Assembly: GCA_029203125.1 (NCBI GenBank)
Contig: CP119317.1
Location: 1,674,001-1,738,000 of the forward strand
Direction: 5' to 3'
Length of the DNA: 64,000 bases
Source of the DNA: Candidatus Cohnella colombiensis
GTDB lineage: Bacteria > Bacillota > Bacilli > Paenibacillales > Paenibacillaceae
The position numbers were made by a program, and so were the translations under genes. Each line of letters begins with the position of its first letter. Position 1 is the stretch's first letter. Below the pieces are notes generated by a model. That model saw nothing but the letters and a program-made list of their open reading frames with translations, was not told the origin of the DNA and searched no databases. Below are positions 26,101-34,230 of this stretch, in pieces.

Positions 26101-27521
26101 GTTATCCTACACTATCTTTGGAGCAGGCCCGTGAGCTTGTCGATGAATGGCTACAACTGGGCGCAATTGAACGAGCACCACATGCTTCCGATGAGCATGA
26201 ACGATTGTGGACCAGTGCCAAAGTTGCAGCGAAAATTGTGCGCTTATCCATTCAACATGCCCGAAGTAAAGCTGAGCCTGCCACACCAGCGCGTTGGTGT
26301 GGTCAGATATCGATGCTACAATACGCATTACAGGGTACACAGCTACGAGGAGTAGAAGGACTTCGTGCAGTCATTGAACGAATGCAAGGGCTGTTCATAC
26401 CGCTATCACATTGGGAATCCTTAATCTTTCCTACGCGATTGATTCATTATAAGAAGGATGATCTCGATTTGCTGTGCGCATCTGGTGAAATTCGTTGGAT
26501 CGGTCGTAAGGAAGTAGGGGATAAAGAAGGCAAGCTTGCTTTTTTCCTTACCGATAATGAATCGCTATACAGCCCATTTCTGCAGCCACAATCTTCAGCA
26601 GCAACGAACAATGCAAGCTTGCTCCGCGTGCTCGAGCAAGGTGGCGCGAGCTTCTTAACGAAGCTCAGTCGCGAGATGGAGCTAGCACCATCCGAAGTGC
26701 TAGAGCAATTGCTTGAGCTTGTATGGGAGGGGCGAGTGGCGAATGATCAATTCGCGCCGCTTCGTTTGCATGCGAATACTAAAAATTCCAATTGGGCACG
26801 AAAAGGTTCAGGTCAAGGAAGATGGTATGCGTTATCGAGCGTGTCTACTCAAGAAACCAAGTCTTTGAGCATGCAGGATCGCAACAATGATCAGCATTCA
26901 CCCACGCTCGCCTGGATCCATCATTTGCTCAAAGTGTACGGGATTATCAATCGTGAGCTCGTTCAGAAAATATCCCCTCTATCCTGGGATGAATGTTATC
27001 CTGTACTTAAGCGATTAGAGCAATGGGGAGCGATGACGCGAGGTACTTTCATTAAAGGAACTACAAATTTGCAGTTTACGACCCGAGAGCTAAGTGATGC
27101 GATTAAACAATCGTTACCTGAACAGGTGGAATCGCATTCAACTGTGCTGTCTGCAGTAGATCCTGCTAATCCATTCGGATTAATTATGGACTGGCCTCAT
27201 CAGCAGCAAGAAGCGATATTTGCCCGATTGCCGAATAATTATTTGGTGTTGAAGGGCAATACGTTAATGTTCTGGATCGAACGTAAGGGCAGACGAATCT
27301 ACGGACTTCAGAGCGTAGATGAACAACAGCTGACGATTGTGCAGCAAGCCCAAATTTTGTTGAATGCGATACATACGCTGCTACAAAGACAGAAATTAGT
27401 TAAGATTATTATTGAGTTATGGAACGGTGTGGCCGTACTGGAAACGGATCTCGGACAACAACTGTGCCAAATCGGTGCAGAACGTGATCTTCATTCTCTC
27501 GTCGTATGGTCAAAATCGTAA
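23118..27521 (+). CDS. lhr: Lhr-type large DEAD/DEAH helicase
   Basis: A 1467-residue superfamily 2 helicase of the Lhr group. Walker A APTGSGKT is at residues 45-52, the DEAH-like box DEIH at 170-173, and motif VI QRMGRAGH around 410, in the second RecA domain. Lhr-core winged-helix and beta-sheet regions follow, then a long C-terminal extension (about 870-1467) like that of full-length Lhr. The length is close to that of E. coli Lhr. These enzymes unwind 3'-tailed DNA or RNA-DNA hybrids in repair. GTG 23118 follows AGGAGG. The gene is not part of a recognisable defence cluster. Confidence 0.9.
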   Translation: MEETILSKFHPVISSWFQETFGEPTEVQCEAWQSIRQGNHTLIAAPTGSGKTLAALLPCLDQYVQSSFNGEQTKGVYILYISPLKALNNDIHHHALKFVEQLDQLAADLQVDWPGIRSAVRTGDTSQSMRSAILRRPPQLLVTTPESLYLLLTSEKGRVILQTVRHVIVDEIHDLAANKRGSHLSLSLERLTALCITPPQRIGVSATQKPIARVAQFLGGWEKVPDSGTNHSSTLQPRHVSIVESAMDKTFRVQITMPDPSKPVATREAVWLPLLDRIVQAMDGCRSVLIFANSRRLCERVCLRLNDHVGYEIARSHHGSMSRERRLEVEQLLKDGELRCIVATSSLELGIDIGHIDLVIQLDSPIEAARGIQRMGRAGHAVGDVSNGILLGRQKALLPELAVLSKQIKQRDIEPIQIPQQPMDVLSQQLLAMVAIEDWNVEQVYQIIRRSDSYHLLKLAQLEEIVQVLSGYYPFVRPLLDWERGTNMLLRRKNTAIATFTGVGTIQQSSSYPVHHLESRAHLGELDEEFIHESRVGDVFLLGSGSWMIREIRSDRVYVSEAGNRFSEIPFWRNEAGGRSFLLGQQIGAFLREIAERLQLVDEQNESQALDPNDPIFDYLLDQYGMERIAAEEMLSFIRSQYHACGLPTDRQIIIEHYRDVMNQTHVILHNHCGRKVNRAWLLAIERQFDKLFPYRMYANAKDNGIEFVLPEWDASWLQVIGQVTPSNFEELLSEAVTGSPLLAINFRNIAETALLLSRSFTRVPTWQKRLRGEQLLRDCLPYAEQFPFLREAMDQCLYVDLAFNELKQLLTEIQEGKQKLVIRETAFPSPFATQFLADYVNMRIYEGDGVDESIQLQLMNVSKQLAGQLFGTAALGEAINPHVLEEEQRKLNELDHPPQSAEQLLMWLKIRGDLTAQEIVKLVGESALTWLQQLHEAKKVIPLHLTDDGEFRWIVSDESDTYTQFPQTTASITFVLSRHIDHLLSFTESDLCERYPTLSLEQARELVDEWLQLGAIERAPHASDEHERLWTSAKVAAKIVRLSIQHARSKAEPATPARWCGQISMLQYALQGTQLRGVEGLRAVIERMQGLFIPLSHWESLIFPTRLIHYKKDDLDLLCASGEIRWIGRKEVGDKEGKLAFFLTDNESLYSPFLQPQSSAATNNASLLRVLEQGGASFLTKLSREMELAPSEVLEQLLELVWEGRVANDQFAPLRLHANTKNSNWARKGSGQGRWYALSSVSTQETKSLSMQDRNNDQHSPTLAWIHHLLKVYGIINRELVQKISPLSWDECYPVLKRLEQWGAMTRGTFIKGTTNLQFTTRELSDAIKQSLPEQVESHSTVLSAVDPANPFGLIMDWPHQQQEAIFARLPNNYLVLKGNTLMFWIERKGRRIYGLQSVDEQQLTIVQQAQILLNAIHTLLQRQKLVKIIIELWNGVAVLETDLGQQLCQIGAERDLHSLVVWSKS

Positions 27522-27556
27522 GCTGGAAATTGGAAAAGCAGCAGGAGATGACGAGA

Positions 27557-28459
27557 ATGAAAAAAATGCAAATATCTCGAATTCACTACTTTACCTTGCA
27601 TGGGTTATTGCTTGTCATGTTAGCGTTCATTATTCTTTGGTTCAGTGGTACGGAGATACCGATACATTTGTTATTCTCCAATGATAATAAAGTGACAACG
27701 ATCGGTCATCGCGGGGCATCCGGATATGCACCTGAATGTACGTTAGCTTCATATCAACTCGCGGTGAGGATGCAAGCAGACTATATCGAGCTGGATCTCC
27801 AACTGACGAAGGATGGAGAGGTTATCATCCTGCATGACGACACGGTAGATCGCACGACGAATGGGAGCGGATATGTCAACCAACTCACTCTAGCACAGCT
27901 CAAAACTCTTGATGCGGGCTCTTGGTTTAATCAGAAGTATCCGATTTATGCACGTAATGAATATGTGAATGAGAAGGTACCTACGTTAATCGAGGTGTTT
28001 GAGGCTTTTGGAAATTCAACGAAATATATGCTAGAGACGAAATCGCCAAGCGATAATCCCGGACTAGAAGAAAAAGTATGGGAATTAATCGAGCAATTTC
28101 AATTACATGATCATGTCGCAATTCAATCGTTCAGTTCAGATAGTCTCAAAAAATTTCGCGAGTGGGACAATGAAATTCAGCTTTTCCAGCTTTTCTGGTA
28201 CAACTATCCCGCTTCAATTACGAACACCAAGCTAGAGCAAGTGAAGAGCTATGCGAACGGAATCGGCGTCAATTTCTTAATGATTAATGAGAATTACGTA
28301 CACAAGGTGAAAAATGCACAATTACTCATCTACCCCTACACGGTGAATTACCAAGTCAATATGGAGCGTGCCATGAATTGGGGAGTGGATGGTCTTCATA
28401 CGGATTATCCGGATCGCTTCAAGGAGGTCATCGAGCAATTCAACGATAACGCCCCATAA
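27557..28459 (+). CDS. Membrane-anchored glycerophosphodiester phosphodiesterase
   Basis: A 300-residue GDPD. An N-terminal membrane segment (about 12-30) probably tethers it outside the cell. The catalytic domain starts TTIGHRGASGYAPECT (His51, Arg52, Glu60), and ELDLQLTKDG with HDDTVDRT supplies the metal ligands and second His. It would release glycerol 3-phosphate from glycerophosphodiesters or teichoic acid. ATG 27557 is chosen because AGGAG (27542-27546) is ten bases upstream; earlier in-frame ATGs overlap that site or the lhr end. It lies 35 bases after lhr. Confidence 0.88.
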   Translation: MKKMQISRIHYFTLHGLLLVMLAFIILWFSGTEIPIHLLFSNDNKVTTIGHRGASGYAPECTLASYQLAVRMQADYIELDLQLTKDGEVIILHDDTVDRTTNGSGYVNQLTLAQLKTLDAGSWFNQKYPIYARNEYVNEKVPTLIEVFEAFGNSTKYMLETKSPSDNPGLEEKVWELIEQFQLHDHVAIQSFSSDSLKKFREWDNEIQLFQLFWYNYPASITNTKLEQVKSYANGIGVNFLMINENYVHKVKNAQLLIYPYTVNYQVNMERAMNWGVDGLHTDYPDRFKEVIEQFNDNAP

Positions 28460-28542
28460 CCGCTAAAAAGATTATCCTATCGGATCTATATCCAATCGTG
28501 TAAAATGAAAAGGTATATATCCATAATTAGGAGGATGCTGTA

Positions 28543-28893
28543 ATGCTGAATGAGAGCGTATTATGGGAGGGTAAACCCTTCAACTATGGATTTCCTTCAT
28601 TTACCCGTTATCAAATAACAGAACGTCGTGTCATCATAGAAAGAGGAATTTTTACGAAGCGGCGTGAAGAAATTCAATTGTATCGTATTCGTGATCTTTC
28701 TCTTAAACGTAATTTACTCGAGCGGATTTTAAAATTTGGTGATATTACGATCTTGTCAACAGACACAACAAGCCCGCAATATACACTTCGTAATATTCGG
28801 GAAAGTGTCCGAATCTCTGATTTACTTAGCAGCTCGATCGAGACTGCTCGTTTGAAATATCGTGCTATGGAGCTTACAGAAGTTCAAGGTTGA
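28543..28893 (+). CDS. Bacterial PH-domain protein
   Basis: A 116-residue protein of the bacterial PH-domain (YdbS/YdbT-like, bPH2) group: RYQITERRVIIERGIFTKRREEIQLYRI then DITILSTDTTSPQYTLRNI. No membrane segment is present, unlike YdbS and YdbT, so it is the PH fold alone. Function unknown. AGGAGGATGCTGTA precedes the ATG. It is separated from the next gene by a hairpin region, and seems to be a single gene. Confidence 0.75.
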   Translation: MLNESVLWEGKPFNYGFPSFTRYQITERRVIIERGIFTKRREEIQLYRIRDLSLKRNLLERILKFGDITILSTDTTSPQYTLRNIRESVRISDLLSSSIETARLKYRAMELTEVQG

Positions 28894-28920
28894 ATGAATT
28901 CAGCTCAGCTTCCGTTTATT

Positions 28921-28957
28921 GCAGACGATTGTTTGAAAGACAAGTACAATCGTCTGC
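28921..28957. terminator. Perfect 12-bp inverted repeat, possible terminator
   Basis: GCAGACGATTGT (28921-28932) pairs with ACAATCGTCTGC (28946-28957) around a 13-base loop, 28 bases after the PH-domain gene. There is no T run, so termination is only suspected. Confidence 0.45.
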
Positions 28958-29057
28958 ATTAGACAAAGGGTCTTACGAATCACGTCCACAGACTGACAAG
29001 CTTTTTGTAGACGAATAGGTACAATCTTGGTAACCCCTACTTGAAGGAGTGATCCAA

Positions 29058-30065
29058 GTGAAACCTATACGTAAACAATGGTTTACCCACGTCGTTAGCG
29101 CGCTGCTATTACTTATAATGGCGATCTTTTCAGTCACTTCGATGAATCAGATTGTGGCAGCTGCTCACCCCAATAATGAAAATCTTCCTCTTCCAATTGA
29201 TCTTAGCATTAGCCCTCCTGTAACATCGTTTTTACCTCTGTACTCTAAGCTCAACCCAATACCTGAACAAGTTCAAGAACAAGCTGCAGAACTACTAACG
29301 CTACCTGAGATCGAGCCAACAGAGCAAATACCACAAGTTACGATCTCTACCTATGAGATCACTGCTTATTATTTGAATGTACGAGAACAGTCAAATCCTG
29401 ATAGCAATATTCTTGAAGTACTAAAGCAAGGGACATTAGTTCAAGTTTTATCGACGACAGCTAATGGTTGGTTGCAATTAAAGGATGGCGGTTATGTAAA
29501 AGCAAGTTATACAAAGCTAGTAAGTGAGGAAGCTATACTTGCAGTTACAGAACAACCGTCTCTTGAACAGGCGGTAGTCCCGATCGGAGAAGATTTAATG
29601 GCATTAAACAACATAGACAACATAGAGCCTTTAAGTCCAACTTCGATAGTTGAATCTGAATCTGGATTAAGTGAGGTACATATTGAGGAGCTTCTTGAAG
29701 GAACTGATTTGGAGGATCTTGGTCTAGCCGAAGCGATCCTTGAGATCGAACAGGATTATGGGATTAATGCCTATTTCACGATAGCTGTTATGAAGCTAGA
29801 AAGTGGTAATGGAAAGAGTAAGCTCGCCAAGAAGAAAAACAATCTTTTCGGTCTGAATGCAATATCAGGTGACGCCTATAACAAGGGATTAAGCTTTAAT
29901 ACGAAAGAGGATTGCATTCGTAAATTCGGACAACTCATCGCAGACAAGTATGTGGAGAAGGGCTACACTACGGTGGAAAAAATTGCGAAGAAATATTGTC
30001 CCGCAAATTCGAAATGGCCAGTACACGTCAAGGCAATTATGGAACGGGACTATAAAAAACTATAA
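29058..30065 (+). CDS. Exported SH3 and glucosaminidase-domain protein
   Basis: A 335-residue secreted cell-wall protein. GTG 29058 with AAGGAG eight bases upstream opens a signal sequence (about 1-35). An SH3-type wall-binding domain (about 100-155) contains TAYYLNVREQSNPDSNI. A mannosyl-glycoprotein endo-beta-N-acetylglucosaminidase-like domain follows (about 215-335): FTIAVMKLESGNGKSKLAKK with the probable catalytic Glu, and NNLFGLNAISGDAY. It likely cleaves peptidoglycan glycan strands. An acidic linker joins the domains. The domain order is SH3 first, then enzyme. Confidence 0.82.
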   Translation: MKPIRKQWFTHVVSALLLLIMAIFSVTSMNQIVAAAHPNNENLPLPIDLSISPPVTSFLPLYSKLNPIPEQVQEQAAELLTLPEIEPTEQIPQVTISTYEITAYYLNVREQSNPDSNILEVLKQGTLVQVLSTTANGWLQLKDGGYVKASYTKLVSEEAILAVTEQPSLEQAVVPIGEDLMALNNIDNIEPLSPTSIVESESGLSEVHIEELLEGTDLEDLGLAEAILEIEQDYGINAYFTIAVMKLESGNGKSKLAKKKNNLFGLNAISGDAYNKGLSFNTKEDCIRKFGQLIADKYVEKGYTTVEKIAKKYCPANSKWPVHVKAIMERDYKKL

Positions 30066-30116
30066 TTGGCAACTTTATCGTATTCCATCGCGTCTAGGTG
30101 TCAGGAGGCGATGCAT

Positions 30117-30995
30117 ATGAAGAAACTGCTAATGATTAGCTTGATTATCGTGTTATCTCTAACAGGCTGTGGAGACAAGGCCGAGAACAAAGTCGTAACT
30201 GAACCAGTGGAGTCGGCAATGAAAGTGGAGACACCGTCGACTAAGCAGGGAAGCTCTCCTATTCCGATCACAGAGAGTATCCATGGAATGCGATTCATTG
30301 GCCTCGAGAATATCGAGCGATTTTACCAATTGGCGAAGGAGCACAAGACTACTGAAATCCGTGTTATTCAATATACGATTGAAGGTGATCCGATCTACTA
30401 TGATATGATTTCAGATGGTTCTAGCGTGAATCTGGTCATCGACAATTCGGAAGATGCATTTGGTTCACCTAACATTCAAAAATTCAATTGCAGCATGCTC
30501 GAGAAAGAAGAAACAACAACCTTCACAGACTATCAACTATCCGAGTGTACGGGGCTCAATGAGCCGCTATCGGTCATGCATATTAGCTATAACTACGCCG
30601 AGCAAGACCTATTCGATTTTAATTTGCAATATGGTTATCATGAAATGAACGTAATTGATACTTTCAATGATCAGTTGATTATTATTGGAAAGGACAGCGA
30701 GCTACATACCTTTTCTAACTATCATTTAACCGATGACGAGATGCAGGAGATCTATAGGCAATTCGTACTCTCCAATTATCTTGCGGAGAAGACTTTGTCA
30801 ACAGTATGTAATCAAAAGCCCCAAGAAAACTATACGATTAACGTGAAAATAAACGGTGGGACACGAGACTTCGCTTGGAGCGAATGTGATCAAAGTGATG
30901 ATGGGATAGCGATGTCAAAACTCGTGAAAAGCATTGTTGCCATATTAAAACAAAATGCAGACTATCCCGACATAGAAACGCTATTGTATTTGTAG
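30117..30995 (+). CDS. Lipoprotein of unknown function
   Basis: A 292-residue lipoprotein. The lipobox LTGC follows a short hydrophobic signal (MKKLLMISLIIVLSLTGC), so the mature protein starts at Cys18 and is held on the outer face of the membrane. ATG 30117 is chosen because AGGAGG (30103-30108) is eight bases upstream; ATG 30111 is too close. The rest is hydrophilic and matches nothing I recognise, with four further cysteines. It follows the glucosaminidase gene by 51 bases and may belong to the same wall-related transcript. Confidence 0.6.
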   Translation: MKKLLMISLIIVLSLTGCGDKAENKVVTEPVESAMKVETPSTKQGSSPIPITESIHGMRFIGLENIERFYQLAKEHKTTEIRVIQYTIEGDPIYYDMISDGSSVNLVIDNSEDAFGSPNIQKFNCSMLEKEETTTFTDYQLSECTGLNEPLSVMHISYNYAEQDLFDFNLQYGYHEMNVIDTFNDQLIIIGKDSELHTFSNYHLTDDEMQEIYRQFVLSNYLAEKTLSTVCNQKPQENYTINVKINGGTRDFAWSECDQSDDGIAMSKLVKSIVAILKQNADYPDIETLLYL

Positions 30996-31157
30996 TTGCA
31001 CAATTTATTTGAACCTACCGTCATGATCGGGCTTGTACAGCAACATACAATGTGCAACAATACAGAATATGGACAGATGATACTACATCATTCATTGCCA
31101 TTATGGTGTTCTCTGACTGCGTATCATTCTATATGCGAAGGGAGAGTTGAGTGCAAT

Positions 31158-31670
31158 ATGTTAAGGCCATCGATTGAGGAATATCCAGTTTTCTTTGATA
31201 AGTATGTACAGAAGGTGTCTGATGGAGAAATTGAAGAAGTGCTCAATGAGCAATTGAGCGATGCACTTGCTTTATTATCAGGAGTAGATGACGCAAGAGG
31301 GAATTATCGCTATGGTCCTGATAAATGGACATTGAAAGAAGTCATCGGACATATTAACGACTGCGAACGCATCATGAGTTATCGCTTATTGCGAATCGCA
31401 AGAGGTGACAAGACACCAATGCAATCTTTTGATGAAAATCAATATGTGAACGCTGCAATCTTCAATCAATTATCGTTAACTCAACTCATAGAAGAATTTA
31501 CATTAATTCGCAAAGCAACCATTGCTTTAATCCGCGGAATTACAGATGAAGCTTATTCCCGAACAGGAACAGTAAGCGATCATCCAATGTCAGCAAGAGC
31601 ACTCGCATATGTCGTCGCTGGACATGAAAAGCATCATATGCTGATTATTAAAGAAAGATATTTAGCATAG
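31158..31670 (+). CDS. DinB/YfiT-superfamily protein
   Basis: A 170-residue four-helix-bundle protein of the DinB superfamily. The metal-binding histidines are in GPDKWTLKEVIGHINDCER and, near the C-terminus, VAGHEKHHMLII. Relatives are metal-dependent thiol transferases (bacillithiol S-transferases are known in this family) or have unknown roles. ATG 31158 is the start that leaves the family N-terminus (LRPSIEEYPVFFDKYV); the in-frame codons upstream look non-coding. It is 27 bases ahead of murI. A bacillithiol-linked detoxification role is only an inference. Confidence 0.8.
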   Translation: MLRPSIEEYPVFFDKYVQKVSDGEIEEVLNEQLSDALALLSGVDDARGNYRYGPDKWTLKEVIGHINDCERIMSYRLLRIARGDKTPMQSFDENQYVNAAIFNQLSLTQLIEEFTLIRKATIALIRGITDEAYSRTGTVSDHPMSARALAYVVAGHEKHHMLIIKERYLA

Positions 31671-31697
31671 TCCGTTAGTAAAGGATTCGATAATGAT

Positions 31698-32483
31698 ATG
31701 ACAATTGGATTTTTTGACTCCGGTATCGGTGGTCTCACTGTTCTTGCCGAGGCTCTTCGTAGATTACCGACTGAAAATTATATCTATATGGCAGATACTT
31801 TGCATGTTCCTTATGGTCCTAAACCGATCGTAGATGTGAAGGGCTACATCTTCGATGCAATTGAGCAATTGATGCAAGAAGATATTGACGCATTGGTCGT
31901 CGCATGCAATACAGCAACGAGCATTGCTGTAGCTGAATTGCGTAATAAATATGCGATCCCAATCATCGGAATAGAACCTGCTGTAAAGCCTGCGGTTGAG
32001 ATGAATCGAGAAACAGGACGAAGAGTGCTCGTATTCGCCACCCAGTTAACATTGCAACAGCCGAAATATTACGCACTTGTTTCAAGAGTGGATGAGGAGG
32101 GAATCGTTGATTCTTTACCGCTTCCAGAGCTTGTAACCTATTGTGAAGAGCTTCAATTCGACAAAGACATTATTGGCGCATATTTCCGTGAAAAGCTTGC
32201 TCCGTTTAATTTAGATGATTATGGCATCGTTGTTCTCGGTTGCACCCACTATCCGTTTTATGCGGATCTATTGCGTGAAATATTGCCATCCCACATCGGT
32301 ATTGTCGATGGGAGTTCAGGCACGATTAAACGTCTTTCAGCGATGCTTTATCGCTATGGTATGACGAAGCTTGAGCAAGGAAGTGGACAAGTTAAATTCA
32401 TGTGTACAAGCCATGAACCTCATTATATTGAGAAGATGCGGATCGCATTAGATTATGTCATGAACAAGGATTACACGATTTAA
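31698..32483 (+). CDS. murI: Glutamate racemase
   Basis: A 261-residue racemase that makes D-glutamate for peptidoglycan. The N-terminal IGFFDSGIGGLTV and the two catalytic cysteines (VACNTATS with Cys70, and LGCTHYPF near residue 181) are intact. The length matches the family. The gene follows the DinB-like gene closely and precedes a polysaccharide deacetylase, so this segment is rich in wall genes. It could equally be called racE. Start ATG at 31698 has a weak upstream ribosome site. Confidence 0.95.
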   Translation: MTIGFFDSGIGGLTVLAEALRRLPTENYIYMADTLHVPYGPKPIVDVKGYIFDAIEQLMQEDIDALVVACNTATSIAVAELRNKYAIPIIGIEPAVKPAVEMNRETGRRVLVFATQLTLQQPKYYALVSRVDEEGIVDSLPLPELVTYCEELQFDKDIIGAYFREKLAPFNLDDYGIVVLGCTHYPFYADLLREILPSHIGIVDGSSGTIKRLSAMLYRYGMTKLEQGSGQVKFMCTSHEPHYIEKMRIALDYVMNKDYTI

Positions 32484-32498
32484 TATAGGGTATAGAAC

Positions 32499-32573
32499 CA
32501 AGCTGCTTACTCCATACTAACGATTCCAGGTACATCTGACATGGACTTCGCTCGGTAAAGGGGGAGCAGCTTG
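32499..32573 (+). promoter_or_regulatory. Hairpin that would mask the deacetylase start
   Basis: CAAGCTGCT (32499-32507) is exactly complementary to AGCAGCTTG (32565-32573), which contains the TTG start; the nearby CTCC can also pair with the GGGG of the ribosome site. Pairing would hide both. The loop of about 57 bases is long, so this may instead be a weak terminator of murI. Confidence 0.4.
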
Positions 32574-33326
32574 TTTTTACATTCAAGAGTGGTCTTAGTA
32601 ATTTCGGTTGTAGCTTTATTATTGTTAACCGGATTTACAAATCAACAGCGTCCGAATGATCGAAGCTATTATGAGTCTCGTGGCGAAGTTGTATGGGAAG
32701 TGCCGATGAATGAAAAGTTAATCGCATTAACCTTCGATGATGGACCCGACCCGAAGACAACTCCTCAAATATTAGAGTTGCTTAGTCAATATGATGCTCA
32801 TGCGACTTTTTTCGTTATCGGGAATCGGATGGCAAAATATCCGGACATTGTAAAGCAAGAAGCATTTGAAGGACATGAAGTTGCTAATCATACATATAAT
32901 CATGTCTACTTCACACCACGAGTAACAATGGCAACGATCCAAGAGGAGATTGTAAAGTCACAGCAGCAAATCGAACAGATTACGAACCAATCTTGTCATT
33001 GGTTCCGACCGCCTGGTGGATACTATAACGAAAAAGTGATTCAAGCTGCACGCAGTCATGGCTACACAGTTGTACTTTGGTCGTGGCATCAGGATACGAA
33101 TGACTGGAGGACGCCAGGTGTTAAAGCGATCGCTGATAAAGTGCTTCGCAATGCACGCAATGGCGATATTGTATTGCTTCATGATCATGTTAAAGGGTCA
33201 AACCAGACCGTGGAAGCATTGAAGCTTATTTTGCCTGAATTAAAAAATAGAGGTTATCGACTGGTTACTGTTACAGAGCTGATGGAGCATAAGCGATCGA
33301 AAGCGAGTAAAGACGTGAAGGAATAA
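32571..33326 (+). CDS. Exported polysaccharide deacetylase (NodB domain)
   Basis: A 251-residue carbohydrate esterase family 4 protein. An N-terminal signal/anchor (about 5-23) is followed by the NodB domain with TFDDGPD (residues 54-60, catalytic base and metal Asp), the metal His pair in NHTYNH, RPPGGYYNE and LLHDH. It would remove acetyl groups from peptidoglycan or chitin-like glycans outside the cell. TTG 32571 follows GGGGGAG. The ribosome site and start can pair with a sequence 60 bases upstream. It ends 7 bases before the repeat element's region begins. Confidence 0.88.
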   Translation: MFLHSRVVLVISVVALLLLTGFTNQQRPNDRSYYESRGEVVWEVPMNEKLIALTFDDGPDPKTTPQILELLSQYDAHATFFVIGNRMAKYPDIVKQEAFEGHEVANHTYNHVYFTPRVTMATIQEEIVKSQQQIEQITNQSCHWFRPPGGYYNEKVIQAARSHGYTVVLWSWHQDTNDWRTPGVKAIADKVLRNARNGDIVLLHDHVKGSNQTVEALKLILPELKNRGYRLVTVTELMEHKRSKASKDVKE

Positions 33327-33332
33327 ATTGGA

Positions 33333-33540
33333 AAAAGGGGCTGTCTCATAAGTCAAAAACTTATGGACAGCTTCTTTAATTCTATCGATTATGGATTTTT
33401 CAGTGATGTATCTTCTTCCGGGTGCTGTTACAGACGTGAAATCTGAATGGGAAACCTCTAACGAGGTAATTTCACGTCTGTAAAGGCACACGCTTCGCTC
33501 CTCCAGAAGATACATTCACTCTTTTCATTATCGATAAAAG
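33333..33540 (+). repeat. Two-hairpin repeat unit, copy B
   Basis: A terminator-like end hairpin (33333-33377) is followed by a large hairpin with outer stem 33402-33416 and 33505-33520 (one bulge). The conserved blocks are CCGGGTGCTG (33418-33427) and AAAGGCACACGCTTCGCTCC (33482-33501). The inner stem is 33428-33442 with 33469-33483 (15 of 15 pairs) and its sequence is unrelated to that of copy A. ATCGAT occurs outside both arms or nearly so. Confidence 0.8.
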
Positions 33541-33711
33541 AAGAGGCTGTCTCAAGCAGTCAGCTCACTGACAAGATAGCTCGCTTTAATGAAAAATAAG
33601 CGTATCACACAAATAGAGTGGCGAAACAGGCCGTTATTCCTGTATCTCCACTCTTCGTCTTTAATCTATCGTTGCTCCAAAAGCGATCTTTTTTTGTTGT
33701 TATATGGGATT

Positions 33712-33928
33712 ATTTTAGCTTAGATCGATAAGGAAAAGAGGGCATGTATCTCCTGTAGGAGTGGTAGCGTTTGCCTTTGAGATCGTGAAATTTCCTTGTT
33801 AAGAATTTACTAATTCAGAATTCACGATCTCAATAGCAACCGTAAGGAGATACATCCCTAAAAACCATAATCAATATAAATAAGTTAAGGGATGCCCCAT
33901 TAAGTTACTTATGGAACAGCCCCTTCTT
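33712..33928 (-). repeat. Two-hairpin repeat unit, copy C (inverted)
   Basis: Read on the minus strand it has the same plan as copies A and B. The end hairpin is 33888-33926. The outer stem is 33739-33754 with 33845-33859. The conserved blocks are the complement of 33757-33777 (AAAGGCAAACGCTACCACTC plus C) and CGGTTGCT (33834-33841). The inner stem is 33777-33789 with 33821-33833 (13 of 13). It faces copy B. Confidence 0.8.
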
Positions 33929-33992
33929 CATTGTATAAAGCCATGTCGGATATCAAACAATAACGTAAACGAAATGAAGGGAACGAACGCCA

Positions 33993-34214
33993 ATGATGTA
34001 CTTTTTAATGATCGTCGGTATTGTCGTCATTATTTACGCAGCCATACTCTCCGTCGTCATGGTGCAAAAGCGACAAAATAAAGTAATCGATCAGGGTGTA
34101 AGCGAACAAACGGTGAAGAACCCGATTATAGGGAATCCCATTACGTATCTATATATCGGTATTCCAATCTTAGCTGTTATCGGCGGCTTGATTTGGTGGT
34201 ATTACAAACCTTAA
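33993..34214 (+). CDS. Small two-helix membrane protein
   Basis: A 73-residue protein with two hydrophobic segments (about 3-24 and 50-69) joined by a polar loop; the end is WWYYKP. ATG 33993 has GAAGGGAA upstream. It has no recognisable family. The next small gene starts 16 bases later on the same strand, so the two are probably co-expressed. The start codon pair ATGATG leaves one codon of uncertainty. Confidence 0.6.
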   Translation: MMYFLMIVGIVVIIYAAILSVVMVQKRQNKVIDQGVSEQTVKNPIIGNPITYLYIGIPILAVIGGLIWWYYKP

Positions 34215-34230
34215 AGGGGAGAGATCGCGA

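Larger units (their letters stand above)
33331..33928. mobile_element. Foldback element with paired hairpin units B and C
   Basis: The ends match as inverted repeats: AAAAAGGGGCTGTCTCATAA at the left and, reading inward from the right, AAGAAGGGGCTGTTCCATAA. Between them lie unit B (plus) and unit C (minus), facing each other, and a 170-bp middle with small stem-loops (for example GAGTGG/CCACTC around 33617-33653). No transposase frame is present. This explains the gap between the deacetylase and the next gene. It looks like a non-autonomous (MITE-like) product of IS1182-type ends. Confidence 0.65.

Noticed and set aside
23118..27521. Lhr helicase as part of a phage-defence cluster
   Set aside because: Flanking genes are a transporter and a phosphodiesterase; no nuclease or other defence partner is present.
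33240..33515. A 91-codon minus-strand frame at unit B
   Set aside because: It spans the deacetylase end and the hairpin repeat without ribosome site.
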